64,000 bases of DNA, from positions 3,271,501-3,335,500 of the forward strand of contig CM032124.1 in NCBI GenBank assembly GCA_018894105.1, written 5' to 3'. The notes below the pieces were generated by a model that did no database searches, was not told where the DNA came from, and worked only from the letters and a program-made list of their open reading frames with translations. Numbering within the stretch: position 1 is the stretch's first letter; each line of letters opens with the position of its first letter. Position numbers and translations under genes: made by a program. This DNA comes from Jacaranda mimosifolia (Eukaryota > Streptophyta > Magnoliopsida > Lamiales > Bignoniaceae). Below, one piece after another: positions 50,321-63,003 of the stretch.

Positions 50321-51480
50321 TCATTGACGACCAGTTACATAAATTTTTTTTTTTGAGTTTACTGCATTCCAAGGTTGAGGTAGCTCACGGCCTGATGCAT
50401 CGGCTAGTTGGTAGGCATTGTTTTTTGATATCTTAATCATCAAGTACGGTCCCTCCCATTTTGGGTCGAGTTTCAAGACAGGTTTAGACACTTCCACCTT
50501 CTTGAGGACGAGGTTGCCCACCTTGAAGCTCCGGGCTCGCACTGTCTTGTTATAGCGGTCTGCCATCTTTGAGCAATATCGCTGCATTGTGTTGTAAGTT
50601 GAATGGCACCGTTCGTCGATAGTTATTAGATTTAGTGTCCTCTCCGATGTATTTGTTATCGGGTTATAGTGGATCACCCTTGCAGTATGTTGAATCAGCT
50701 CTGACGGGATTACCTCTTCGGATTTGTAGACTAGGCTGTACGGGCTGTAGCCTATGGCTGTTTGAGGTGTCGTTTTGTAAGCCCAAAGCACACTAGGGAG
50801 GTCATCTGCAAACTGGCCCCAGTCCCCGCTATTCGACTCTTGATGTGGTCGAGGACAGTTCTGTTGGTGATCTTAGTTTGTCTATTAGCTTGCAGATTTT
50901 CCACCGAAGTGAGTGTTGGGCAATTCCTAAGGTCTCGCACCATTTCCTCGTGTTCTTGCTTTGAAATTAGGTGCCGTTATCTAAGATTAAGACCTTAAGC
51001 AATCCAAATTGACATACTATATTCTTCCAAATGAAACTTTTAATGGTCGCATCGGTGATCTTTGAGACTGCTTCAGCTTCCACCCATTTAGTAAAGTATT
51101 CAACGGCCACTATGATGAACTTGCACTGGCCAAAAGCCTTTGGGAGCGACCCTACTATGTCGATCCCCCATTGGTTGAATGGCCAAGTAATGTTAACATT
51201 GATCATCAGTACGGCCGGCTGGTGTTGAATGTTCGAATGGATTTTGCATGATAAGCATTTTTTTAGTGCAGTTGATGGAATCTCTCAACAACGTCGGCCA
51301 AAAATATCTATAGTGAATGACCTTATGTGCCAGGGATCGACCGCCTAAATGATTTCCGCAGATGCCGGCATGTATCTCCTGCAACACCTCGTTGCTCGGT
51401 CAGGTTCTAGACATCTGAATGGAGGTCCTGCTACTGACCTCCGATACAGCTTGCTGTGCTCGTCTAGTGCATACTTGGGT
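50321..51480 (-). pseudogene. retrotransposon integrase (broken)
   Basis: Reading leftward: an N-terminal zinc-binding region (HAGICGNHLGG, then CTKK, 51,193-51,387), the core domain with the first Asp in WGIDIVG and the second in ILDNGT (50,967-51,206), and the C-terminal part LWAYKTTPQTAIGYSPY (50,321-50,791). The third acidic catalytic residue, expected in the 50,752-50,943 segment, is Lys. With the frame breaks this shows an inactive enzyme. Confidence 0.85.
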
Positions 51481-52517
51481 GCTAACCCCTTAAGTTTGCA
51501 GGCCTCATTGTTGTCATCGGGCAAGGTACTCCACTTAGATAAAGTTTGATTGAATCCTGCCAAGAAAAGGCTTCTTCCTTGAGGCACCCGACAAGGCCTT
51601 GATCGGTGGCAGTGACACAGGGCTTGTCGGCTACCAAAAATGTTATTGTTCTTTCTCTAGTACCCTTTGTTGAGCTAGCAATCTTCGCGAGCACGTCTAC
51701 TCGTTCATTTTCTGATCGGGGGACTTGGCTCAGCGAAAAGTTTCTTAACATTTATCTCAATTGGTGCACTTTTGCCAAATATTTTATGTTCATTCGCCTC
51801 AATGTTGCCTTCAACCTATTCTGCAACTAGCTGAGAGTCAATGAATGCAGCAAGCTGCTCGACGCTGTGGGTTGTGGCCATGCACATTCCTGCGATTAGA
51901 GCCTCATATTCCGCTTCATTATTCGTGACTGAGAAGTCAAGTTTCACTGTGAAGTCATACTCCTCGCAAGTGGGGATTGGAGGGATACCCCTATCCCACC
52001 TCCGGATGAGGTTGGGGATCTGTCAACGTGCAAGGTCCACATAGAAGTATGTTCGACATCCTGTGTTGGCAGGTCAAGCCGCTCGACGATGAAGTCGGCC
52101 AGCACCTGTGCTTTAATGGCAGTCCGTGGTCGGAGTGTGATGTCGAATTCCCTAAGCTCGATGGTCCATTTGGTGAGCCGACCCGAAGTGTCTGGCTTCG
52201 ACAACACTTGCTTTAGTGGCTGATTTGTCAACATCAAGATTGTGTGGAATTGAAAGTAAGGCCTTAGTTTCCTGGCCAACGTCACAAGGGCTAGAACAAG
52301 CTTCTCGATCTTCAAATAATTGTGCTCGGGCCCCTAAAGAGCTTTGCTGCAGTAATATATCGAATGGGGGGTTCCTCCCTTTGTCATCGTCAACACTGAA
52401 TTGATGGAGGTCGAAGAGACTGCCAAGTATAGCTGTAGCACTTCTCCCAGTTCGGGTTTGGCGAGCATAGGTGGTGAAGTGAGGTATTGCTTGAGCTCTA
52501 GTAAGGCCTAATCGCAC
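51480..52517 (-). pseudogene. retrotransposon RNase H and second (archaeal-type) RNase H
   Basis: The first RNase H region is at about 52,100-52,517 (ARKLRPYFQFHTI, LTNQPLKQVL, LTKWTIELREFDI). Right after it the frame holds WTLHVDRSPTSSGGGIGV (about 51,970-52,040), the start of a second RNase H, which ends in VPRSENERVDVLAKIAS (about 51,680-51,740). Several frames are needed to read the two, so it is broken. Confidence 0.8.
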
Positions 52518-52525
52518 TGCTAATC

Positions 52526-53420
52526 CTATTTGAATCCAGACTTTTTTGCATTTTTGAGGATTTTGAAGAAAGGTAGGCTCTTGTCCGCTAATTGGGCTAT
52601 GAATCTGCCCAAAGCTATAACTCTGCCGATCAGACGCTGGACTTCACAAACTGTACAAGGTGGGGTAATGTCCAGAATTGCTTGGATCTTCTGCAGGTTG
52701 GCTTCAATCCCTCTCTGACTGACCATATACCAAGGAATTTTCCTCCTCGAACCCCGAAGGTGTATTTGCTAGGATTGAGTTTCATGCCGAAAGCTCTCAA
52801 TATAGTGAAAGTATGGCTGAGGTCGACCAGGTGGTCTTTGGCCTTTTTAGTTTTTACGATCATATCATCTACATAGACTTCCATTGACTTCCCAATCTCA
52901 TTTTTGAACATAAAATTGACTAATCTCTAGTATGTTGCCCCTGCATTTTTAAGTCCAAATGGCATAACTAGGAAGTAATATACTCCAGTGGGGACGACAA
53001 AAGCTGTTTTATCCCTGTGCTCGGGTGCCATAAATATTTGGTAATATCATTGGAATGCATCCATCATGCTAAGCAACTCATAACCAGCAGTAGAATCAAT
53101 TAGTAAATCTATACGAGGCAGGGGGTAAGGATCCTTAGTGCAAGCTTTATTCAAATCAGTAAAGTCATTTACATTCTCCATTTTCCTTCATTCTTGGGGA
53201 CAAGTACAATGTTACAAAGCCAAAAGGGGTACTGGATTTCTACAATATATCTTGCATCCAAAAGCTTGCCAACCTCCTCCTCGATGATCTGGGTCCTCTC
53301 AGTATTAAAAGTTCTTTTCCTCTACCGCATTGGCTTGTAGGCTGGGTCCACATTGAGTCGGTGGACAATGATGTTGGGGTCGATGCCTTGAAGATCTGCA
53401 GCTTTCCACGCAAAAACATC
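52526..53420 (-). pseudogene. retrotransposon reverse transcriptase (broken)
   Basis: The catalytic YVDDM motif is present with its context (SMEVYVDDMIVKTKKAKDH, 52,630-52,911). Upstream (52,915-53,130) the finger and palm parts can be read with in-frame stops. The connection part (GFK, LADKSLPFFKIL) is at 52,526-52,726. Confidence 0.85.
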
Positions 53421-53763
53421 AATATTGCACTAGAGGATCCCTCAGCTCGCTCCCAATCTTGGTGGTTTTGTCAAGGTTCCCAAGCTCGATCTCAATTGTT
53501 TTGAATTCGCCAATGGGTTCGACCCTGGTATTCTCCAACTTTCACTTCTTAGACGAAGGTCCCTCCTCGGGTTTCACTACTGGGGCGTCCCCCAAGGGCT
53601 TCAATTCAGGTCGTTTCTTCTAATCGCTGGAATCGACACAAATGGTGTAACAGCGCCCAGCGCCCTTGAGGTTACATAAAAGCTCACCCACTCCGGCTGG
53701 GGTCGGGAACTTTATCTTCATGTGATAGGTGGACACAATGGCTCTGAAATCATTGAGAGCTGG

Positions 53764-54090
53764 TCAGCCTATGATAACATTGTATGCGAAGAGAGCGTCG
53801 ACGACCAGGTAATTGATCATCAGTGTTCGGCTATACTGTCCATGCCCGAATATGGTGGAAAGGTTGATGGATCTTACTGGGATGATCTCGGACCCACCAA
53901 ATCCGACTAAGGGTGTTCTGACCGAATCAAACTTCAACTTTTCCAATTTTATTTTGTTCAAGTTCGATAGGAATATGATGTTCGTGGAACTTTCGTTATT
54001 GACCAGCACCTTTCTGACCTCAAAATTGGCTATTTCCAGGGCGACCACCATTGGGCAATCTATCTTGCGGTCGGCTCTACTGCTCTCCAT
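53764..54090 (-). pseudogene. retrotransposon aspartic protease (active site altered)
   Basis: One open minus-strand stretch of 108 residues. The region where the catalytic Asp-Gly pair should lie reads VNNESSTNI, so both residues have changed; both changes would fit G-to-A transitions, as in aged methylated DNA. The later part (NYLVVDALFAYNVIIG) fits the flap and C-terminal half. Confidence 0.65.
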
Positions 54091-54276
54091 GTGGTCCAGG
54101 TCTGCATCAGTGAAAGAGATTGGTTCAGTATTGGTTGTCAGCTGAAAAACTATCTCGACCTTGGAAGGTCTGGTCGAGTCGAGTTATCTCTGTATTTGTT
54201 TTCTCGTATTTCAGGAATCTCCTTCCGTGGGTCCCCCTGCGATCATGTCAATGATTCCCCTAATGGGAAGGTTGGG

Positions 54277-55850
54277 TTACTGGGCAGGTCGCTTTCCCCT
54301 GTCTTCTTTTCTAAGGTTGATCGACCTTTCTCTTTGGGAAGTTCGGTTGACAATGCCCTTCTCTCTTCGGGCTTGCTCTTCGACGAACTTTTTCAAGTGA
54401 CCTTGTCTGATCAGCCTCTCAATTTCGTCCTTCAAGTTAAAATACTCCTCGGTGTTGTGCTCTTTCTGCTTATGAAAGTGGCAGTACTTCTTTGACTTCT
54501 TCATGGCCTTGATTTTCAAAATTTTTTGGGGCTCCTTAAGCAGGTTATCATGTTGAATAGCAAACAACACTTCTCTCCTCGGTATGTTTAGTGGATTGTA
54601 TTCATGGAAGCACCTTATCAGGGAACGACGCCCCTTTTTATTTTGTCTATCCTCTTTCTCCTTGCCTCTCTTTTTGTTGGCTTCTATGCTGCCATATTCA
54701 TCTTGTTCATCTCTTCCTGGGTCATGCACCTCTCTACGAGGTTGAGGAGCTCCTCCATTATTCTAGGCTGTTCATGCACCAAAGCATTGGCACATTCTTT
54801 GTGCCTCAAACCTAAGAAAAACACGTCGATCAAGAACTCAATCCTTAGGCTGTCAATTTTTAGGACTTCGGAGTTGAATCTGGTGAAAAAATCCTGAAGG
54901 GATTCTCCTTCCGCTTGCTTTACAGTATGCAGATGGGTGTAGGGGAGTTTCGCTTTCCTCCTGCTTGCAAACTGGTCGTAAGAGAAGATGGACGCTGGTT
55001 CCAGCTTCACAAACCAATCCAGAGCAACTCCTTGAAGCGTGGTCACCAGCATCTTTGGATGGATGTGTTCATTATGCCCATACAGCTGCATCATGTGCTC
55101 AAACTACAGTAGGTGCTCGTTCGGGTCTGAGGAGCCATCGTACCTTGGGAGTCCGGTTGGGATCTTTGCATCGACGGCAATGCGCTCGTTAATGATCTCC
55201 TAGGTGAACGATGAATCCCGCTCCCTCCTGAACCTCTGTGGCCCTTCTAGATGGAGAGCTCTGTCTACATTCCTTCTTGAGATCTCTTCCAGATACCTGT
55301 TCAGTTGTTGCACCTGGTGAGACACCTCCTTTCATTCTTGCTGATTTTCCTGGGAAGTGTTTCTGTCTGGCCTGAATCTGGAACACTCGACCCTATCGCA
55401 CTACAGGGCTCGAAAGGGCCGAACGTCATGGTCAATGGAGTCTGCTACCTCCTCTCTTGGTGGGGGGCAGGCTACTTCCCTAGGAAAGCGACTTGGGCTC
55501 GGTTCTCTCCCGTGCTGGTGCCTTAGCGACTTCAGTCGCTGGGAGTGCTTTTCTAACCGCGCCATTTTCGGAGCCACAGGCTGGGGTGTGGCACTAACTG
55601 CCAACTCTAGTTGCACAGCATGTCTATTTAATGTGGCTGAGAGTTGGGCCGAAACCTGTGCGGAGATCTGCTCACTTATGAGCTACATTAACTAGGCATT
55701 GTGAGTGTGACCACAGGCTCAGGCTGAGCGCTGGATCCTTAGGCATTCAGCTCTGGGTTCTTACGAAGGGGAAAAGAGCTGGACCTTCTATTTTCTTCTC
55801 TCCTAGATGGAGCTCGTCTAGTGTTTACCATTTTCGATAGAGGACTCAAG
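54277..55850 (-). pseudogene. retrotransposon gag region (broken)
   Basis: The capsid-like part is at 54,684-55,094 (TLQGVALDWFVKLEPASI, then DFFTRFNSEVLKI). A basic, Lys/Arg-rich part with a zinc-finger-like CHFHKQKEHNTEE lies at 54,277-54,729. 55,190-55,850 holds the N-terminal gag with several stops. Confidence 0.75.
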
Positions 55851-55871
55851 TTTTCCATAGACGGTGCCAAA

Positions 55872-56542
55872 TGATGAGGGTTCGTTCAGTAGATAGGGAT
55901 CCGACTTTGAATATGGGTAGGACTACGACCTGGGGGATCTATAGTCCTGCTTGGACATGGAAGAATCCTACAATCACAGCAAAAGTTAGGCTAGCCGAGG
56001 ACCCCCTGCTTAGGCCCTCCGACGCTCAAGTCAGTAAAAATCGACCTCAAATATCGAGCAGCAGAGTAAATGCTTTTTAGTTTATATGAGTGCGTACCTT
56101 TAGAAAGTTTGGGATGATGGTATTTATATCATTCCCTCTTCAAGGAAAGGTCTGGAATGCCCCTAGTGCTCCTAGGGGCCCTTAGCCTTGTGCTAGGGGT
56201 AATTAGTCATTTTTCCTGTTTGAATATTTTCAAATAACTGCCATTCCAGACTTGATGGATAAGATAGTACACTGTAGCGATGCCTGCTGTGTCAGGCGGT
56301 GAGGGGGATGGCATGCGCCATTAATGTGGAGGTGTGATACCTATTAGTGCATTTAATGCGATGGCAGAGTACTGTACTGTTCTCGACCTTAAACTCAACC
56401 TCAATATAGTCGAGTAATTCCATAGGCCTCGGGTGCCTGACTGGGTCTCTGGGCTGGGCTGGTCGAGTTAGGTCGATGAGGCATATGGGCCCTGGGCCCT
56501 CCTAGTTGGTTTAAGCCTAAGTACTTGGGCCATCCCATATCA
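55872..56542 (-). repeat. 5' LTR of the Tat-type element
   Basis: Read on the minus strand it begins TGATATGGGATGGCCCAAG at 56,542 and ends CCCTCATCA at 55,872, about 671 bp. It is followed inward by TTTGGCACCGTCTATGG, like the primer-binding stretch seen in Tat elements. Composition is moderate GC. Confidence 0.7.
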
Positions 56543-56547
56543 ATTTG

Positions 56548-57905
56548 TTTATAATATGTGTGTATATATAATTGATACTAATATTAGTCACATGCTCAAA
56601 TATTATTATTAATATTTAATAATATATTATTGATATATTAATATAATTTGTAATATTGTTGTAATTAATAGTATTAGTAATATTATTATTGATATGGGAT
56701 AGCCCAATAAGCCCAGCCCAATAACACTAAACTAGAATAGGAGCTGCTTTAACGCTCCCTAAGCAGCTCGACTGCTCTTAAACCTAACTTATTTTGAACC
56801 GAGCAGACATTCGACTGCCATTGACCTCTGGATCCCTATCTGTCGTGGTGGATATTAGCATTCTTGATCGACCAGATTATAGCTAATAGCCTCCGTTAGA
56901 TGGCCTCAATCCTTCAACCAGAATGATGTAACTTCAACCAGAATGAAACTGGTGACCAAGATCCTAGTAAATATTTTTGTTGGAATGATCATCTTGACCA
57001 GAGAGGTCGAGGAGTGATGAAAGCCCTTTGGTCACATTGAATACCTTGCCAGGCGCCGTGCTGCCACATTAATAGCGCATGCCACCAACAGTACCACCTT
57101 TTGCAGCCGTGTCAGGCTAAAGAGTGCCTCTAGTGTACCACTTTCTTCTAAATAGCTGCCTCCTAAAACAGTACACAAGTTGAATAAGATTGGAAAGTCC
57201 TCAAGCAAGGACAATAGCCCTTCTTACACAACAGGGCATCAAAGACATATCAATTACCATGAGAAGGCTAAAAATATCCAATTCCAACCCTCAACAAGGT
57301 ATGCACATTTATTGCCTTAAGCTTTTACTCTACTGCTCCATTACCTGGTCCACTTACTGACTTGATCGTCGGAATGCGTTGGCCAAGGGCACCTTGCTTA
57401 GCCTGACGTTTGTTGTTGATTGCAGGACTCGACACCAAGTATACCCCAAACATATCTTTTGACCTACCATCTGGTTAGTTTCATTGGACTTCAGCCTATT
57501 ACACACTTGAACTAAATCCACCCTTATCAGTTATTAATATATTATTAACAATATTATTAATAATAATCCTAATAATAGTAGATAATTATATTATCATAAC
57601 AATACTATTATTATCATTGATAATATTATTCTTATTATTCTTATGATTAATTATATATTAATAATAATAAATTAATTTAATATTTATTAGTATCATGTAT
57701 TATTATTAATACTACATATTATGAATATAATCAAAATTATTATAATATAATCTTTATTATTAGTAATATATCACTAATCATACAATTTTAATTACAGTAG
57801 TATCACAAATGATATTAATATATCAATAATATATTATTAAATATTAATAATAATATATGAACATGTGACTAATATTAGTATCAATTATATATACACAAAT
57901 ATACA
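56548..57905. repeat. inverted repeat with an LTR between its arms
   Basis: Left arm about 56,556-56,680 and right arm about 57,775-57,900 are reverse complements with some changes (TTGATACTAATATTAGTCAC at 56,572 against GTGACTAATATTAGTATCAA near 57,866). Between them lie a solo LTR (56,690-57,529) and TAA/TTA-rich low-complexity DNA (57,531-57,760). The host element looks like an AT-rich MITE or palindrome; its family is unknown. Confidence 0.65.
56690..57529 (+). mobile_element. solo LTR related to the Tat-type LTR
   Basis: Begins TGATATGGGATAGCCCAA, sharing its start with the 5' LTR at 56,542 but on the opposite strand, and ends CCACCCTTATCA. It is flanked by ATTAT (56,685-56,689) and GTTAT (57,530-57,534), a 5-bp duplication with one change. 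About 840 bp, with no internal retrotransposon sequence, as left by LTR-LTR recombination. Confidence 0.65.
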
Positions 57906-57960
57906 TACACACATGAACATATGTTTATAAAAAGAAAAAGAAAAAAGAAAAAAAGTAACA

Positions 57961-58053
57961 TAGGGACTAAATTGGAACATAAAACCTTATATAGGGACTA
58001 AAGTAGAATATAAAACTTTATATAGGGACTAAAGTGGAACATAAAACTATGAA
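57961..58053. repeat. 31-bp minisatellite, three copies
   Basis: Three copies of a 31-bp unit starting TAGGGACTAAA(T/G)T and containing GAACATAAAAC. The phrase GGGACTA recurs at 58,211, so this is likely part of a decayed element end that reaches to about 58,245, where unit H homology begins. Confidence 0.7.
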
Positions 58054-58368
58054 TTGACAATTTTGCCCTTAAAAATGTCAAACTTGGTCAATTTTTTGGC
58101 CAAAAACTACCAAAAAATGATTTTGAGAACTAACGTAAAATGATATATTAACATTAGAAATTAAAAAATAAAATTTTAAAGATTGAGGACTAAAGTGATA
58201 CTAAATCAAAACATCAGGGACTATTAATGACATTTACCCTATTTTTTATCCCACAGATTGTAGAGTTGTGGCCTGTGAAGCTACTGCTGCTCTTTGCCTT
58301 CAAATTCATCACCCTAACCAACGTTTATTTGTTCCCCCGCAAGCAAGCTCTGGAATTCCAAAAAATCA

Positions 58369-58818
58369 ATGGCAGCATTGTTCCTCCTGGAAAATTTGAA
58401 GCAGATTTTGTTGTATAATGCCCATTTGATCCATAATGTTAAGAATCAGGTCAAAATGCTGGAGAACGATATACGCCTACTCAAAGCTTTCCTCAAAGAC
58501 TTCATAAAAATGCAGAAAAAAGATGAGGCGTTGAAAGAGCTGATGGGGCAGATCTAGGACGTGGTGTGTGATATAATCATCATATTTTTAAATCATGAGG
58601 AGGAAAATAAGGCTTGAAATTTCTTCGAGAGAGCTTCTTGTGGGCCGATGAAACTCATCAGCATTGTGAAAGAAGTTAGGGCTATTAGAGAAAAGGTTGA
58701 AATTATATATCATAAGAGCAGGATTATCTGTGCAACCCAACATAGCGTAGGGGCTGCGCCTGAAGAGGTGATGGCAGAGTTGAAAAAGGCATCTCTGGTT
58801 TGGATCCAAGTTTTAATC
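58369..58818 (+). pseudogene. unit H: Rx-type coiled-coil fragment, start codon kept
   Basis: Starts MAALFLLENLKQILLYN, the usual opening of asterid R1A-like NLR coiled coils, then KNQVKMLENDIRLLKAFLKD. A TAG (58,555-58,557) stands where C has Gln; about 12 bases are lost at 58,570, a TGA follows near 58,615, and then MKLISIVKEVRAIREKVEII and SLVWIQ are readable. The Met here shows where the coding start lay in the other units. No NB-ARC follows. Confidence 0.72.
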
Positions 58819-60258
58819 AAGGTTTGTATTACGTATTAATTGATCTAATTCTCTTGATTGATCTCAATTAATCTGGAAATTATAAATATTTTAAATAAGT
58901 TGCTCTGATTACGACCTGTTTGGTTGATAGGTGGTGGGCTGGGGATAATTGCTATATCGACGCATTTTTTGGGTCAACCATGATAATATAATTTAGTTAT
59001 ATGTTTGGAAGGTAGGAAACTTCTTGGAAACATTGACATACAACTTTTACCAGATGGGTTTAGGATATGTTAGAAAATGCACATGTTATGAACAACACCT
59101 GGGTGATCGAAGCCCATTCCCCAATCTATTACAATCCAGTCGATCTTGACAACACACAAACGAGTTCCGGCGGATGAAGAGATTTATGGTATAATTGCTG
59201 ATAGAAATTACAGAAATATTGAGAAAAGTGGACTGAAGACGAAGGAACAGAGATAAGAGAAGAGCAATATAGGAAGTAGAATAGAGCAAAACCGAGAGAC
59301 TAAGAGAGGAAGAATTCAGAAAAATGATTTATCACTCAACTTCTTATCCACCATATCCTCCATGCGTTGCACAATATTTTCCATCTGAAGCTTGAGTTTT
59401 TCTTGGCTTCTGGCCAAAGCTTCTTGCTCTTCTTTCAGTTCCACAACTTATTTCTCCAGAATATCCATCCGGTTACTGATTTTTTGAGTTAGAGTGCTAG
59501 TTTTGGGATCATCGCTCAAATACCATTTGTTATGAATGGGACCGGAGTGATAGGAGCTCATGGCCCGAAATGGTGAGATCCAGTCCTTATTCCAACCGAA
59601 CGATTAAGCCCAAGAGTAATATTTGAGAAGTTGGAGAAAATATACAAGAGAACAGAAAGGGAGAAGGAATCACAGAGGAACAAAGAAAAAGAGAGAGGAG
59701 TAAAAACAGATAAAAGCTTGCTTCATAACAATTCTGGCTGACTCCTTTCTACAAGCTCCCACTATTAAAAATGAAATACAAATAACAAACCTAACAACTT
59801 CTGAGAATATGCTAACATCCTGTAAAACAACTTAACAGATTTGCCAACTCAGCTAAATAAAATCTTCATTCTTACGACATCGTTGTATTAATTAGGCATA
59901 ATGGCGTCGTAAGCTTGATATAGTTTTTCCTCTCTTTTTTCCTTAAACGATGACGTCGAAACCATCTTGCCTTGTTTGCAACAGCACACAATTTGATAAT
60001 TTTTTATTGAAATTGTTTCTTTTTTCTTTTGAAACTTATATATACCATCAATATCATATTTATGGCATACAATGTTTGAACAACGACTGTAAGAAATTAA
60101 AAATGAAAAAAAAAGTCTAGTTGCCGATTTCTTTTATTTTTGTTCTATTTCTATTGTCATTAATGGTCCAACCGACCTTGGGATGATCATATATTATTCT
60201 TCGGGTTTACAACACTAAAAGAAGGGGAAAAAGAAAAAAGAAGCTTGAAGCTTGAAGA
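58819..60258 (+). promoter_or_regulatory. 5' flank of unit H receptor, split by an inserted element
   Basis: Matches the C flank (GGATAATTGCTATAT, about 58,943) up to GAAAATGCACA, is interrupted by the 900-bp element at 59,084-59,983, and resumes at CACAATTTGATAATTTTTTA. A TATATA box (ACTTATATATACCATC, about 60,035) lies about 220 bp before the ATG. Confidence 0.4.
59084..59983 (-). mobile_element. TRIM-like non-autonomous LTR element
   Basis: Begins TGTTATGAACAACACC and ends GTTTGCAACA, flanked by the 5-bp duplication GCACA (59,079-59,083 and 59,984-59,988). A second LTR edge, TGTTATGAATGGGACC, starts at about 59,528; just left of it, read on the minus strand, AATGGTATTTGAGCG resembles a Met-tRNA primer site. 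The minus-strand interior (about 59,330-59,500) can code a short coiled-coil stretch with ELKEEQEALARSQEKLK, like the start of a gag. The two LTRs are diverged and unequal in length. Confidence 0.6.
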
Positions 60259-62655
60259 ATGAATCTGCATCAAGTTTTGCTTGCCTTGCTATCTCTTTGC
60301 TTCTTCAATGCATTCATATCTATTAGCAACAATCCAACTCAATTCACCAATGATGTTTTAGTTAACTGCGGCTCAAGTGGCACTTCTATAGCACAAAATG
60401 GCAGGGAATGGAGCGGAGATATAAACCCCCTAAAATTCTCTTCCTTGCTACAATTAAAGGGCTAATCAACTATCTCAACAGCATTCCATAAGTTGAGGAT
60501 CTCTGCTGATGACCTTGTTCCGTACAAAACGGCAAGACTGTTTCATTCCCAATTCTCCTATGCATTTCAAGTTAATACAGGTCAGAAATCGTCCACCTAC
60601 ACTTCAATTCGAGTGCATACAGAGGTTTTAAAAGGTCTATGGACTTTTTCACTGTTGAAGCTGGTCTTTTCACCTTGCTTAGCAACTTTAGTGCTTCCAT
60701 TACTGTTGATGCTCTTGGCATGAATTCTATTGTCAAGGAGTTCTGTATAAATGTAGAAGAAGATCAACAAGTTATCATTGCTTTCACTCTGGAAAGTAAC
60801 GTATGCTTTCATAAATGGAATTGAGATTATCTTAGTGCCTGCTAGTAATTTTTACTTTCACGGAGGAGATGTTGGAATCCAAGTGGTTGGAAAGTCTCTG
60901 GTCTATGTTGACAACAGCACTGCTCTTGAAATAATCCACCGACTGAATATTAAACAGGATTCTGTTTTGTCAACTGCTAATACTGGTGACATGTTAGGGA
61001 TCTGGGAAACAATTCCTAAGCAAAAAGCAAGTGAGATCAACAATATTACCTAGAAAACATTTGTGGATGTGAGATTTAGGTACTTGGTCAAGCTTCATGT
61101 CTTTGAGGTAGGATTCAAGATGGCAGAGATTGGTGGCATTATTTTTGAAGTCCGCATTAATGAAGTGATTGCTAATACTAATATTAACGTAGTCAGGGAA
61201 AAGGATGATGAGAATAGCATCCCCTGGTATAGAGACTATATGGTTATGATGAAAGGGAGCAAACAAGAGAGAAAACGGGATATCTTGATTTGCCTACAAT
61301 CAAATGATAAATTCTTGGATGGACATGGGCCTCTTAAAGGATTTGAAATAATGAAGTTGAGCAACCATGATAATAGTCTTGCGATTACATTCCAAAATTT
61401 ACTCCAAGTTCTTGCTAGTAGAAATGCGATTGCAACTATTGCAATAGCAATTCTTGCTTTGGTGAACATCTCTATTTATACAGTGTGACAAATTCAGGAA
61501 GCTAGTGGTACAGAGGTGGAAAACAAGCCATCAGCCAGGGCGTAACGACTCTGTCGCCAATTTTCACTAGCTCAGACCCAACTATCCACTAGAAATTTCA
61601 GTGACACACATCTTATTGGAAGGGGTGGATTTCGTAAAGTTTACAAAGGCCTCATTGATAATGGACAAGAGACAGTAGCCATAAAACGGCTAAAACTAAT
61701 TCCAAGCAAGGGGCGCGTGAGTTTTTGACAAAGATTGAAACATTAACTGAGGTTCGACATATTAATCTGGTCTCTCTGATTGGCTACTGCAATGAGCATG
61801 GCGAAATGATTCTTGTTTATGAATACATGGCCTATGGGACGCTGGCTAACCACCTTTATAAACTTACAAGGAACAACGATTATTGCTCGTCTCTCACGTG
61901 GAAGCAGCGCCTTCATATATGCATCAGAGCTGCTTGAGGGCTAGACTATCTGCACACTGGCCAATCACTGATACATCGTGATGTGAAGGTTTCAAATATC
62001 GTGTTGGATGAAAATTTCACAGCTAAGGTTTCAGACTTTGGCTTGGCTAAACCTTTAAGCAAAAGCAAGTTACAGAGTCATGTTAGCACAAAAGTCAAGG
62101 GCACATTTGGAGTGGTGTTGTTGGAAATACTGAGCGATAGACCAACATTTAATCCAAGGGTTGTAGAGGATGAGCGCATTCTGATCAAGTGGGCTCAAGA
62201 AAACATTACTAAGGGAAGAGCTGACCAGATTGTAGCTTCAAATCTGAGGGGCGGAATCTCAGATGATAGCTTGAAGGCATTTGTGAGCATTGCTGAAAGA
62301 TGCCTGGATGATGAACCAAAGAAACGGCCAACAATGGCGCAAGTTGTGCTACAACTTGGGTTTGCACTTCAGTAGCAACAAAGTTCAAAATCTCCAGTAT
62401 CAAATGTGATAACAAGAAATGTGGATGATATCCATCCATCTAAAGATGATACTAACTTATCAGTTAGTAGTGTACAAGTCACAATGTTCTCCACAGATGT
62501 GCAAAATATTACACCCCCTTCAAATGAGCAAACTAATAGCAAAGCAGTTACTGCTGAGCCTGCATTCGAAACAAAAGATGGGAGAAAAGCCACAACACAT
62601 AAGCCATTACGACTTTGGCTGTGGGATGCATTTTGGAACATAGTTAAACCATCTG
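60259..62655 (+). pseudogene. unit H: CrRLK1L-like receptor kinase, broken
   Basis: Starts MNLHQVLLALLSLCFFNAFI. TAA at 60,463-60,465 (Ser in C), a frameshift near 60,590, a lost base or codon near 60,800, TAG near 61,051, TGA near 61,486 and TAA near 61,543 break the frame. The glycine loop reads GRGGFRKV. HRD and DFG are present (61,974-62,040), but an in-frame loss of about 22 residues joins KGTFG to VVLLEIL (62,109), removing the end of the activation segment and the start of helix F. The donor is CTG|GTAAAA after 62,655. Confidence 0.87.
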
Positions 62656-63003
62656 GTAAAAATGGATCGTCATTATTAGGTACGAATTTATATTGCCACA
62701 ATTAAATTCAAGAACTCCGATATATTATGAAGCTGAAACTTTCAATGTTCTATGGTAACTTATCATAATCAATGCAGTTTTGTAATTTACTAGCAATATC
62801 TTTCGATATTTCTGGAACGTTTTGACCTTGAATGGGAACGAAATCCATTTCTAATCAATCCGATTTTGAGTATATACTGTCAATGTGTAATTGAATATTT
62901 TTCACCATGTTTTTTGTTTGTGAATCCCTCTGCTTATTTGTTGGCTCTACTTCTTGATTAAATTTCACAAATTTCTTATATACATAAGAGAGATTTTCCT
63001 TAG

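Larger units (their letters stand above)
49757..56542 (-). mobile_element. degenerate Ty3/gypsy retrotransposon, Tat-type
   Basis: Minus-strand element in the order 5' LTR, gag, protease, reverse transcriptase, RNase H, second RNase H, integrase, 3' tandem repeats. The second RNase H is a mark of the Tat lineage. Every coding part has stops or frameshifts. Only the 5' LTR is found; at the other end the element stops in its 3' repeat region and abuts a different LTR, so the 3' LTR is missing. The flank beyond the 5' LTR is ATTTG (56,543-56,547); with no 3' LTR a target duplication cannot be checked. Confidence 0.85.
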
